Source of the DNA: Hymenobacter sp. IS2118
Lineage (GTDB): Bacteria; Bacteroidota; Bacteroidia; Cytophagales; Hymenobacteraceae
Length of the DNA: 51,185 nt
Direction of reading: 5' to 3'
Assembly (NCBI RefSeq): GCF_000715495.1
Contig: NZ_JNLX01000177.1
Coordinates: 1 to 51,185 of the forward strand
Translations under genes and position numbers: made by a program
Notes under the pieces: generated by a model
Databases searched by the model: none
Seen by the model: the letters and a program-made list of their open reading frames with translations, nothing else
Told to the model about the DNA's origin: nothing
Shown: piece by piece, positions 33,296-40,607 of the stretch
Layout of the letters: each line of letters opens with the position of its first letter
Position numbering within the stretch: the first letter of the stretch is position 1

Positions 33296-33332
33296 TGTAG
33301 CGTTATTTCAGAAAATTCAAAATAACGCTACA
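33296..33332. promoter_or_regulatory. Operator-like 13-bp perfect dyad
   Basis: TGTAGCGTTATTT (33296-33308) and AAATAACGCTACA (33320-33332) are exact reverse complements around 11 nt. It lies 17 bp upstream of the XRE regulator ATG in the short gap to the divergent peptidase gene, and there is no T-run, so an operator is more likely than a terminator. Confidence 0.7.
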
Positions 33333-33436
33333 AACATACATTTGACCACTGGCCTCTCAACCGCCATCGGCGTTTTTCAGGCGCTGAGCCCCGTGCTTAT
33401 CTTCGACGCCTGAATTTCACCTGCTCATTACTTGCC

Positions 33437-35002
33437 ATGAACAAACTTGTGCTTCACTCCCTGGCCGGATTCCTGGCCTGCGCGGCTCCTGTCGTAGCCC
33501 AAACGGCTGAGAAAATCGACGCCACGGCCCTCGCTAAAATCCGCGACGAAGGGCTGAACCGCTCCAGGGTGATGGAAACCGCCTTCTACCTCACCGACGT
33601 GAGCGGCCCGCGCCTGGCCAATTCCGACGGCCTCAAGCGCGCCAACGAATGGGCCCAAAAGCAGCTCACCCAGTACGGCCTGGCCAACGCCACCATCGAG
33701 CCCTGGGGCGATTTTGGCCGGGGCTGGGACATTGAGAAGTCCTACGTGGCCATGACGGCGCCCTACTACCACGCCATGGTAGGCGCGCCCAAAGCCTGGA
33801 CGCCCGGCACGCCCGGTGCCCTGCGCCTGCCGGTAGTGGTGCTGAAAGCCGCCACCACCGAAGCCGACCTCGACCAGTACAAAGGCCAGCTGCGCGGCAA
33901 AATCGTGGTTCTGAGCGTGGCTAACCCGCCCAAGCCTGCCGACGGCCCCGACCTGAAGCGCTACACCGACGAGGAGCTGGCGAAAATGGCCGAACCCGCC
34001 GCGCCCCGGCCCGCCGCCAACACCCCCGATGACGCCGCCCTGGCCACCCGTCGCGCCCAGGCCGCCCTGCGCACCAAAACCGCCGATATGCTGCTGAGCG
34101 AAGGCGCCGCGGCCGTGCTCAGCGCCCGTGGGGGCATCTACGGCACTTTCAACACCACCAACGGCGCGCCCTACGCCGCCGATGCCAAGCCGGTGCTGCC
34201 CGAAATGGAGATGGCGCCCGAGGACCAGCTGCGCCTGATTCGCCTCGTGGAGGCCGGCATTCCGGTGGAAGTGGAAATGGAAACCAAAACCCGCTTTCAG
34301 GCCCAGGATTTGAAGGGCTACAACGTGGTAGCCGAAATTCCGGGCACCGACCGCAAGCTGAAAAGCGAGGTGGTGATGCTCGGCGGCCACATCGACTCCT
34401 GGCACGCCGCCACCGGTGCCACCGACAACGCCGCCGGCGTGGCCGTGATGATGGAGGCCGTTCGCATCCTTAAGGCCACCGGCCTGAAGCCGCGCCGCAC
34501 CATCCGCATTGCGCTCTGGGGCGAGGAGGAGCAGGGCCTGCACGGCTCGCGCAACTACGTGAAAAACAACTTTGGCGACCCCGCTACCATGAAGCTGCTG
34601 CCGGCCCACGAGAAGCTCAGCGCCTACTTTAACCTGGACAACGGCGGCGGCAAAATCCGCGGCATCTACGACCAGGGCAACGAGGCCATCGCGCCCATCT
34701 TCGCCGAGTGGCTCAAGCCCCTGGCCGACCTGGGCGCCACCACCGTTACGCCGCGCAACACCGGCAGCACCGACCACATCGCCTTCGACGCCGTGGGCCT
34801 GCCCGGCTTCCAGTTCATTCAGGACGGCCTCGACTACTTCCCCCAAACCCACCACACCAACCAGGACACCTACGACCGCCTCATTGCCGACGACCTCAAG
34901 CAGGCCTCGGTAGTAGTAGCCTCCTTCGTGTACAACGCCGCCATGCGCGACCAAAAACTGCCCCGCAAACCGCTGCCCACGCCCGTTAGGCCGGCGCAAT
35001 AA
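33437..35002 (+). CDS. Secreted M28-family zinc peptidase with PA-like domain
   Basis: 521 residues with signal peptide (1-22, ending PVVAQT). The domain order is a short N-terminal part, a PA-like insert (about 120-290), then the M28 di-zinc catalytic domain. Metal and catalytic residues: His318 in GGHIDSWH, Asp330 in GATDNAAG, the Glu363-365 cluster in WGEEEQGLHG, and His472/473 in THHTNQDTYD. Such enzymes are aminopeptidases or carboxypeptidases acting outside the cytoplasm on peptides. A strong bidirectional-looking terminator follows. Specificity unknown. Confidence 0.93.
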   Translation: MNKLVLHSLAGFLACAAPVVAQTAEKIDATALAKIRDEGLNRSRVMETAFYLTDVSGPRLANSDGLKRANEWAQKQLTQYGLANATIEPWGDFGRGWDIEKSYVAMTAPYYHAMVGAPKAWTPGTPGALRLPVVVLKAATTEADLDQYKGQLRGKIVVLSVANPPKPADGPDLKRYTDEELAKMAEPAAPRPAANTPDDAALATRRAQAALRTKTADMLLSEGAAAVLSARGGIYGTFNTTNGAPYAADAKPVLPEMEMAPEDQLRLIRLVEAGIPVEVEMETKTRFQAQDLKGYNVVAEIPGTDRKLKSEVVMLGGHIDSWHAATGATDNAAGVAVMMEAVRILKATGLKPRRTIRIALWGEEEQGLHGSRNYVKNNFGDPATMKLLPAHEKLSAYFNLDNGGGKIRGIYDQGNEAIAPIFAEWLKPLADLGATTVTPRNTGSTDHIAFDAVGLPGFQFIQDGLDYFPQTHHTNQDTYDRLIADDLKQASVVVASFVYNAAMRDQKLPRKPLPTPVRPAQ

Positions 35003-35016
35003 GGAAAAGGAGTAGC

Positions 35017-35061
35017 TGCAAAAAGGCCCGGTTGAGCATTGCTCGGCCGGGCCTTTTTGCA
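35017..35061. terminator. Terminator after the M28 peptidase gene
   Basis: TGCAAAAAGGCCCGG pairs with CCGGGCCTTTTTGCA, with a further GAGCATTGCTC hairpin at the tip. A- and T-runs on both sides allow function in both directions. Confidence 0.88.
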
Positions 35062-35169
35062 TGTTTCAGGACACAGATTTAGGTCAGGAAAGTCATGGCC
35101 TAAGATTAACGTGCTGTTAACGACCGTTTGCAGCATGTGAAATAGCTTGGCGACCTATTTAAATCACCG

Positions 35170-35571
35170 TTAAAGTAAACGTGTGCCCTGCCGATTTTGC
35201 TCGTAAAGCTTGTTCCACGTAGCGTCAAAGGGGAAATCGTTTCGCGCCTCGAATTGCTCGACCACAAAGACGCGGTCAGAGTCCGTCCACACCCCGTAGT
35301 TGCGGTCGGTGGGCGCGAACACAAGGGGCTTGTTTTGGGAACTGAACCCTATTTCCCGCTTCGCCTGCCCCTGGTCGTTCACTTCCACCAACCAGTACGC
35401 GAGTTGTTCGTCGTGGGCATCGTAATCCAGGTTGGCCTGCGGCAACACGCGCTTTAGCACCCATACGAGTGCCCGAAGGGGGAGCCCTGCTTGGTTCCAG
35501 AGTTCGCGGTGTTGCTCGGGTACGTGAAGAACGGTCATCGGCTGATGGGCAGAAGCACGCGAAAGGGCCAT
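35170..35571 (-). CDS. Hypothetical cytosolic protein
   Basis: 133 residues from the ATG at 35571; a second ATG at 35538 (MTVLHVPEQHRELWNQAG) would give 122. Blocks include ALVWVLKRVLPQANLDYD, DEQLAYWLVEVNDQGQAK and FVVEQFEARNDFPFDATW. No signal peptide, membrane segment or motif that I recognise. The frame is open further upstream to 35811 but that part is lower in GC and reads like non-coding sequence. Function unknown. Confidence 0.55.
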   Translation of the reverse strand: MALSRASAHQPMTVLHVPEQHRELWNQAGLPLRALVWVLKRVLPQANLDYDAHDEQLAYWLVEVNDQGQAKREIGFSSQNKPLVFAPTDRNYGVWTDSDRVFVVEQFEARNDFPFDATWNKLYEQNRQGTRLL

Positions 35572-35943
35572 AATAGTTGTGTTATGCGCCAGGAGTAAAC
35601 TTACCCTCCTTTCAGCGAACCACGAGTAGATGCCCGATATCTGGTGGAAATGGGCAACTAGAGGGCTGGACGAGTTTACGAAACTCATCCACGATTCAAT
35701 GTTTAGGAAATGCGTCGAGGGGATGAGTATCGTAAACTCCAAACTAGAGCCTAGTGCCCCGCCAAAATACCACGATTTGAGGACCAAGCAATTATAGGTA
35801 AAAACCGCCACTACTCCAAGAGTTGTCCGACAAGGAAGGTCATGTTAAGTATTCAGAAGTCGTACTACCGAAGTATGAACGGTTAAACAGCGTTTGAAAC
35901 ACAAAGTAGTACCCACTAATAGCTGTTCTGGCAACTGAGCCAT
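35572..35943. other. Lower-GC intergenic region with one inverted repeat
   Basis: 372 bp without a supported gene. It holds an inverted repeat with one mismatch: 35672-35690 (GAGTTTACGAAACTCATCC) against 35721-35739, with a 30-nt loop. The base composition is less GC-rich than the flanks. No promoter box was convincing. Confidence 0.55.
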
Positions 35944-36258
35944 TCAATCGACCAGCCCCAGCGAACGGGTGAATTTATTGTTCGGGACGGTGAGGGTGAC
36001 ACTCTGGTCCTGCTTTTCGGACCGGATGCGGCGGCGCTCCATCAGGGCCTGCACTTTGCTTTTGCTGTCGTCGCGGGAAAAGAGCACCGAGGCCACGTCC
36101 GTAATCAGCGAAACTGCCCGCGGCACCGGCACGCTCACTTCCTGGTAATCAGGGTCGGGAGCAGGGCGGCGGGCGGGAGCGGGCGTGCTCTGGGCCAGGC
36201 TACTCGTGGCTTTGAGCAACAGCGCGGCAAGCAAAACGGGGAGTTTCTTACTTGACAT
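35944..36258 (-). CDS. Small secreted protein, unknown function
   Basis: 104 residues. Signal peptide MSSKKLPVLLAALLLKATSSLAQ, then a Pro-rich stretch (STPAPARRPAPDPDY) and a basic helical region (KVQALMERRRIRSEKQDQ). No recognised domain. It lies 54 bp downstream of the dienelactone hydrolase gene on the same strand and may be co-transcribed. Confidence 0.6.
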   Translation of the reverse strand: MSSKKLPVLLAALLLKATSSLAQSTPAPARRPAPDPDYQEVSVPVPRAVSLITDVASVLFSRDDSKSKVQALMERRRIRSEKQDQSVTLTVPNNKFTRSLGLVD

Positions 36259-36312
36259 AAGTACCGGGTAGATGCTGCAAAGATGCCACTCCCCGCCGCA
36301 TCGTTGCCCGGC

Positions 36313-37170
36313 TTACCCTAATTTTTCCTTGAAAAGACGCAGCGTCCGGTCCCAGGCCAGCTTGGCCACTTCGGCGTTGTAGCGGGCGGGCGAGGTGTCG
36401 TTGTTGAAAGCGTGGTTGGCGCCTTCGTACACAAAAAGCTCGTATTTGGTGGCGGCGGCTTTCAATGCGGCTTCGTAGGCCGGAATGCCGGCGTTCACCC
36501 GCTCGTCGAGGCCACCGTAGTGCAGCAGCAGGGCCGCTTTTATGCTGGGCACGTCTTCGGATTTGGGCTGCGAGCCGTAGTAGGCCACGGCGGCATCCAG
36601 CTTGGGGGCGTGCACGGCCAGCTGGTTGGCCATGGCCCCGCCCCAGCAAAAGCCCACGGCGCCGGTGCGGCCGTTGCAGTCGGGCCGGGCGCGCAGGTAG
36701 TCCAGCGCCCGGAGGTAGTTGTTCAGGTTTTTGGCTTTGTCGAGTTGGCCGATAAGCTCGCGGCCCTTGTCCTCGTCGGCCGGCGTGCCGCCGAAGGGCG
36801 AGAGCGCATCCACGCCCAGGGCCAGGTAGCCGGCCTGCGCCACGCGCCGCGTCACGTCCTTGATGTGCGGCGTGAGGCCCCGGTTTTCGTGAATAACTAC
36901 CACGGCCCCGCGCTTTTTGCGGCCCTTGGGATGCACCAGGTAGCCGCGCATGGCCGCACCGTCGCCAATCCAGTTCACTTCTTCGGCCGCCAGCTCGTCG
37001 TTTTCGGGCACAATGGTAGCCGCCTGGGCGTAGCCCGGTTCTAGCACCGCCAGCGCCGCCAAGGCCAGGGCGGTGCCGCCGGCCAGCTTGCCCAGCCGGT
37101 CCAGAAACTCCTTGCGGGTGAGCGGGGCGTGGGTGTACTCGTCGAAGAGGTTGATGATGCGCTGGTCCAT
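36313..37170 (-). CDS. Dienelactone hydrolase family protein, exported
   Basis: 285 residues. An alpha/beta hydrolase with the dienelactone hydrolase triad: Cys175 in GFCWGG, Asp222 in GGLDERV and His253 in GANHAF; Glu95 in HENRG is the usual residue that activates the Cys. An N-terminal segment with KEFLDRLGKLAGGTALALAALAV-type hydrophobic stretch (about 20-50) indicates export or anchoring. Such exported versions are common in soil bacteria; the substrate is not known. Near 37190 the upstream gap separates it from the cupin gene. Confidence 0.92.
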   Translation of the reverse strand: MDQRIINLFDEYTHAPLTRKEFLDRLGKLAGGTALALAALAVLEPGYAQAATIVPENDELAAEEVNWIGDGAAMRGYLVHPKGRKKRGAVVVIHENRGLTPHIKDVTRRVAQAGYLALGVDALSPFGGTPADEDKGRELIGQLDKAKNLNNYLRALDYLRARPDCNGRTGAVGFCWGGAMANQLAVHAPKLDAAVAYYGSQPKSEDVPSIKAALLLHYGGLDERVNAGIPAYEAALKAAATKYELFVYEGANHAFNNDTSPARYNAEVAKLAWDRTLRLFKEKLG

Positions 37171-37218
37171 GAAGCTAAAAGTGTTGATTAAGTGGGGAAT
37201 GCGTGCGGCAAGTGGTTG

Positions 37219-37590
37219 TTAGTCGTCTTCCCTGTTCACAGTATCGGGGCTGAAAGCGGGCACGCAAATCGACCAATACTCGCATTCTTCCTCAAACGGG
37301 TTGGAGTACCGCACCCGCGCCCCGCCTTTTATCAGCAGCGCCTGCCCGGCCTGCAGCTCCACCACGTCCCCATCAATCTCAAACTGCTTGCGGCCCCGCA
37401 CCACAATAGTGAATTCGTCGAAGCTGGGCGTCTGGTGCGGCTCGCTCCAGTGGGGCGGCGCCACCATGTGGGCCAGGCTGTAGGCCGAGGTACCGGTGCT
37501 GGCCCCGCCCACATGCTCTTCAATGAGCTTGCCATCGGTAGTGGGCACAATGAAAGGGGAGGGATTGAGGACGTAGCGTTTTTCAGGCAT
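37219..37590 (-). CDS. Cupin domain protein
   Basis: 123 residues. A single small beta-barrel cupin: PPHWSEPHQTPSFDEFTIV gives the metal-binding His/His/Glu motif 1 (H-x5-H...E), and ALLIKGGARVRYSNP forms motif 2, which lacks the usual final His. No signal peptide. Cupins of this kind include sugar-binding and small-molecule-binding proteins; the role is unassigned. It lies 48 bp upstream of the dienelactone hydrolase gene on the same strand. Confidence 0.85.
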   Translation of the reverse strand: MPEKRYVLNPSPFIVPTTDGKLIEEHVGGASTGTSAYSLAHMVAPPHWSEPHQTPSFDEFTIVVRGRKQFEIDGDVVELQAGQALLIKGGARVRYSNPFEEECEYWSICVPAFSPDTVNREDD

Positions 37591-37621
37591 GGGAATCAGG
37601 ACTTAAATGTGGTGAGGAAAA

Positions 37622-37860
37622 AACTCCCCTCCTTGCCAACCGAAGGTCAGCGAAGCTAAGGAGGGGATGTTCGAGCCAACGGCTCGAACGGGGGTGGTTG
37701 TGGCGTTGAAAGAGGCCAAAACAAGAGGTGCGTAAATAGTAAGGATTAATTGTTGGTTTGTTTTCTGACTGCCATGCGCTAACCCAACACTGTCCAACGC
37801 CCCAACCACCCCAGCTGCCGCTTCGCGCCAGCGTCCCCTCCTTAGTAAGGAGGGGAGTTG
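37622..37860. repeat. Inverted-repeat element of the CCCCTCCTT family (copy 2)
   Basis: Left arm about 37622-37708 begins AACTCCCCTCCTT and runs to GGGGGTGGTTGTGGCGTTG; right arm about 37795-37860 is its divergent reverse complement, ending CTCCTTAGTAAGGAGGGGAG. Smaller hairpins sit inside (TTCGAGCCAACGGCTCGAA). The roughly 86-bp centre is not conserved with copy 1 at 7409-7607. No coding content. Confidence 0.85.
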
Positions 37861-37865
37861 CTCGG

Positions 37866-38804
37866 CTAGGGCTTCAGCTTTTCCAGGAACTCAAAAGCGC
37901 GCGAATTGTATTTCCATACAAAGAAATAAGGCGTCTGCACCGCGCCAAACTGCACCCGGATGCGCTCCACGGCCGGCAGCATACTGCCTTCAAAGTCGAA
38001 GCAATCGAGCCCCAAAACCTCGCTGGCGTAGCGAATGGCCTCCCAAACAAGCAAAATGCCCGCCCCGCTCTCGCGCAGGGCCGGGTCGTCGCCCGAGAGG
38101 TGATAATAGGCGGCTTGACGGTCCCAAATCAGGTAGGCGGCCGAATGAATCTGGTTCTGCGCATCTACCGCGAAAAACATCTGGCGGGCGCCATTGGCGG
38201 TCAGTGCCGCGTCGTGCCGCTCAAACTGCGCCCAGGAGTAGGGCATGGGTATTCCCTGACGGTCAAAACTCAGTTTGTTGAGCTTGTAAAACTGCTCGGC
38301 CGGAAAATCAGCCACTACCCGTACCTGCTGCTGCGCCTTCTGAATGTTGCGGCGAATGTTGCGGTTGAGGCCTGCTTCCACCCGCGCCAGTTGCTGCAGG
38401 CCGTGCAGGCGGTAAGTATAGTAAGTGGTTTGGCGGTAGTGCTGCCAGTAAAAGGGCAGCCAGTTGGTTGCGGTGGGGTAGAAATTTTGCTTGAACGCGG
38501 CAAAAGGCGGCAGCTGCTTAATCAGCGCTTCCAACAGTATGTGTTCCTTCTTCAACACCCCACGGAATTCGGGTAGCACATACGGCCCCAGCATCTTCAC
38601 AAACGGCGGCATGGTTACGTACCGAAACGGCCCTTTGTGCCTGAAAAAGTAGGGCAGTGCGGCGGCTATCTGGTCTTCTTCAATAGCCAGCACCACATCC
38701 CAGTTGCCGCCGCTGGCGCAGGCATCCAGATACCACGCCTGCGCAAACACCGGCACGTCGGGCGCGGTACGGCAAAATTCGCGGTAACGGGCTTTGGCGC
38801 TCAT
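37866..38804 (-). CDS. FemAB/GNAT-like acyltransferase
   Basis: 312 residues. Two GNAT-like halves: N-terminal AQAWYLDACASGGNWDVVLA with FRYVTMPPFVKMLGPY, and C-terminal FFAVDAQNQIHSAAYLIWD, AYYHLSGDDPALRESGAG and LGLDCFDFEGSML. This is the pattern of the FemAB/BioF2-like acetyltransferases (Acetyltransf_6) that join amino acids or acyl groups to cell-wall or glycan substrates. Cytosolic; substrate unknown. It follows the Kazal lipoprotein gene by 11 bp, so the two likely share a transcript. Confidence 0.82.
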   Translation of the reverse strand: MSAKARYREFCRTAPDVPVFAQAWYLDACASGGNWDVVLAIEEDQIAAALPYFFRHKGPFRYVTMPPFVKMLGPYVLPEFRGVLKKEHILLEALIKQLPPFAAFKQNFYPTATNWLPFYWQHYRQTTYYTYRLHGLQQLARVEAGLNRNIRRNIQKAQQQVRVVADFPAEQFYKLNKLSFDRQGIPMPYSWAQFERHDAALTANGARQMFFAVDAQNQIHSAAYLIWDRQAAYYHLSGDDPALRESGAGILLVWEAIRYASEVLGLDCFDFEGSMLPAVERIRVQFGAVQTPYFFVWKYNSRAFEFLEKLKP

Positions 38805-38815
38805 GTAGAACTGGT

Positions 38816-39073
38816 TTATTTGGGACTGACCTCGGGGCAGGGACCTTTAGTGAAGGTGCGCACGCCAGAGTTGGTGGCCACGCAGTCGTTAGAGTAGGTC
38901 TTGCCGTCGCAGCCGCACACCGGGTCGTACTGCATGGTGCACATGGCGTCGGCGCGCACTTTGCTGGCATCGATGCAATCGGCCACTGCCGGCACCGCAG
39001 TGATGGCCGGTGCCTGGCGCTGGCATGCCGAAATCAGCACTAAGGCCGCAAACAAGATGGGGAACGGTTTCAT
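38816..39073 (-). CDS. Kazal-type protease inhibitor lipoprotein
   Basis: 85 residues. Lipobox LISAC makes Cys17 the acylated residue. The mature part is one Kazal domain with six cysteines (33, 45, 53, 55, 64, 79) and the core CGCDGKTYSNDCVA. Kazal domains are tight-binding inhibitors of serine proteases. The reactive P1 site lies after Cys45 (CTMQYDPVC), the residues near it suggesting a non-basic P1. A surface-anchored inhibitor would protect the envelope from proteases. First gene of a likely two-gene operon. Confidence 0.9.
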   Translation of the reverse strand: MKPFPILFAALVLISACQRQAPAITAVPAVADCIDASKVRADAMCTMQYDPVCGCDGKTYSNDCVATNSGVRTFTKGPCPEVSPK

Positions 39074-39325
39074 GGCCTCAACAGCAAAGCGACGAAGCTA
39101 CGCCACCCGCCCCAATTAGTGGCCCGGCACCCCGGCAGCCGGCGCGGCATTCCGGCCCGCACCGGAAAATTTACCGCTAAGCTCAACCCCTGACCCTGCC
39201 CTTCGTATAGTCAGCCAGACCAAACGCGGAACGAATCCACAAATTCTATTCTTGAATTTTGAATTTAGCCCAGCGCTTCCTCTAGCAACTCTTTCACCCT
39301 CATTCACCCTTCATTACCTATTATC

Positions 39326-39760
39326 ATGTCATACAACGAAGACAACAACGCCGGTAAAATTCTCCTAGCTGCTATCGCCGGTGCCGGCGCTGGCATCATT
39401 GCCGGTATGCTTTTGGCCCCCGATAAAGGTTCGGCCACCCGCGAAAATTGGAAAGGCGCTGCCACCAAATACAGCGGCCAGCTTGGCGAGCAAGCCTCGA
39501 AGCTCGGTACGGACCTCGAAGCCAAATTCAAAGAATACGCCGGCAAGCTCGAAGACCTCGGCCTGACCGGTGCTGGCAGCACGCTTAACCTGAAAGGCGA
39601 ATGGAACGACATCAAAGGCAAGCTGAAGCAGCAGTACGCGCAGCTCACCGATGACGACCTGACCTACGCTGAAGGCCAGGGCGACGAGTTGGTGGGCCGC
39701 TTGCAGGGCAAGCTGGGCAAAGGCAAGTCGGAAGTAACGAAAATGCTGAACGACATGTAA
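39326..39760 (+). CDS. YtxH-CsbD fusion stress protein
   Basis: 144 residues. The N-terminus (KILLAAIAGAGAGIIAGML, LLAPDKGSATR) is a YtxH membrane anchor with glycine zipper; the C-terminus (LKGEWNDIKGKLKQQYAQL, TYAEGQGDELVGRLQGKLGK) is a CsbD-like domain, normally a separate sigma-B type stress protein. The middle is an amphipathic helix. A terminator follows and a second YtxH gene lies 186 bp downstream. Role: probably envelope or osmotic stress, by family association only. Confidence 0.85.
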   Translation: MSYNEDNNAGKILLAAIAGAGAGIIAGMLLAPDKGSATRENWKGAATKYSGQLGEQASKLGTDLEAKFKEYAGKLEDLGLTGAGSTLNLKGEWNDIKGKLKQQYAQLTDDDLTYAEGQGDELVGRLQGKLGKGKSEVTKMLNDM

Positions 39761-39781
39761 ATCGGCCTTCTGCTGATTACC

Positions 39782-39817
39782 AAAAAGCTCCATGCCGCAA
39801 GGTGTGGGGCTTTTTTG
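39782..39817 (+). terminator. Terminator after the YtxH-CsbD gene
   Basis: AAAAAGCTCCA pairs imperfectly with TGTGGGGCTTTTTT, ending in T6, 21 bp past the stop. Confidence 0.7.
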
Positions 39818-39946
39818 TTGGAACTCAGCCGTGCTAAAACCGACGATTAGCGGTTTGAAAATTCTGGTTTATTCATCGGAGGCTAACAACTTCCAGTATA
39901 TTCCGTTAGCTACTCAACTGCAAACAACCACATTTTTCTATGTGCC

Positions 39947-40300
39947 ATGAAAGACGATAAAGGCAAAGTCATTCTCTCCCTCCTGGCCGGCGCTACCGCT
40001 GGCATTGTAGCCGGCCTGCTGCTGGCTCCCGAAACCGGCGACCAAACCCGCTCCCAACTGCGGGACTCCGCTACCAAATGGGGTGGCGACCTTAGTAAGC
40101 TTCTGAAAGATACGTTGGCCAAAGTGCAGGGCGAAGCCGCCAGCCAGGCCAATGCAGAAGATGCGGTGAGCGAAGAAAAACAAGCCGCCGACCGCCTCCT
40201 ACAAGGGTTGGGAGGCAGTATTTCCACCGCTCACGACGTCAATGCCGACCACGACTATGACGGTTTCGGCGACGAAACCCGCCACCAGCCCCGCCCTTAG
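39947..40300 (+). CDS. YtxH domain protein
   Basis: 117 residues. MKDDKGKVILSLLAGATAG, then GLLLAPETGDQTRSQLRDS is the YtxH pattern: one glycine-rich membrane helix (about 8-28) followed by LLAPxxG and an amphipathic helix. The C-terminus is acidic and His-rich (AHDVNADHDYDGF). It resembles the preceding YtxH-CsbD gene in the first 40 residues but lacks the CsbD part. Probable stress-related membrane protein; function unproven. Confidence 0.85.
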   Translation: MKDDKGKVILSLLAGATAGIVAGLLLAPETGDQTRSQLRDSATKWGGDLSKLLKDTLAKVQGEAASQANAEDAVSEEKQAADRLLQGLGGSISTAHDVNADHDYDGFGDETRHQPRP

Positions 40301-40539
40301 CACCAAGCCGAAGCGAAACATAATTTTGGCATTTTTGCCCGTCGCGCAACCTGAAGCTGTCGGCCCCGTAAAAACTGACATAACCGCCTTGAAAGAAGGC
40401 CGAAACGTATTATTAGTAAAATTGCCGACCGTAGGAGCCTCTATTGAAATTGGTCAAACAACTCAGTAGTAAAATCAGACGTGTCCATCGCAAGCTTCTG
40501 GTAAAAACAGCGGTTTGAAGGGTAAGACGGTTGTAAAAG
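40301..40539. other. Intergenic region, no gene seen
   Basis: Between the YtxH gene and lysS (307 bp to 40607 in all). A 75-codon open frame overlapping the YtxH stop has no family resemblance and was not called. Only the hairpin at 40540-40573 is recognisable. Confidence 0.5.
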
Positions 40540-40573
40540 AAAAGCCCCGCACGATATTTCGTGTGGGGCTTTT
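40540..40573. terminator. Terminator of lysS
   Basis: AAAAGCCCCGCACGA pairs with TCGTGTGGGGCTTTT; A- and T-flanked on both strands, 34 bp past the lysS stop in the minus direction. Confidence 0.85.
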
Positions 40574-40607
40574 CGATTTTAGGAACTGCCGGCGTACTGG
40601 TAGAAAA

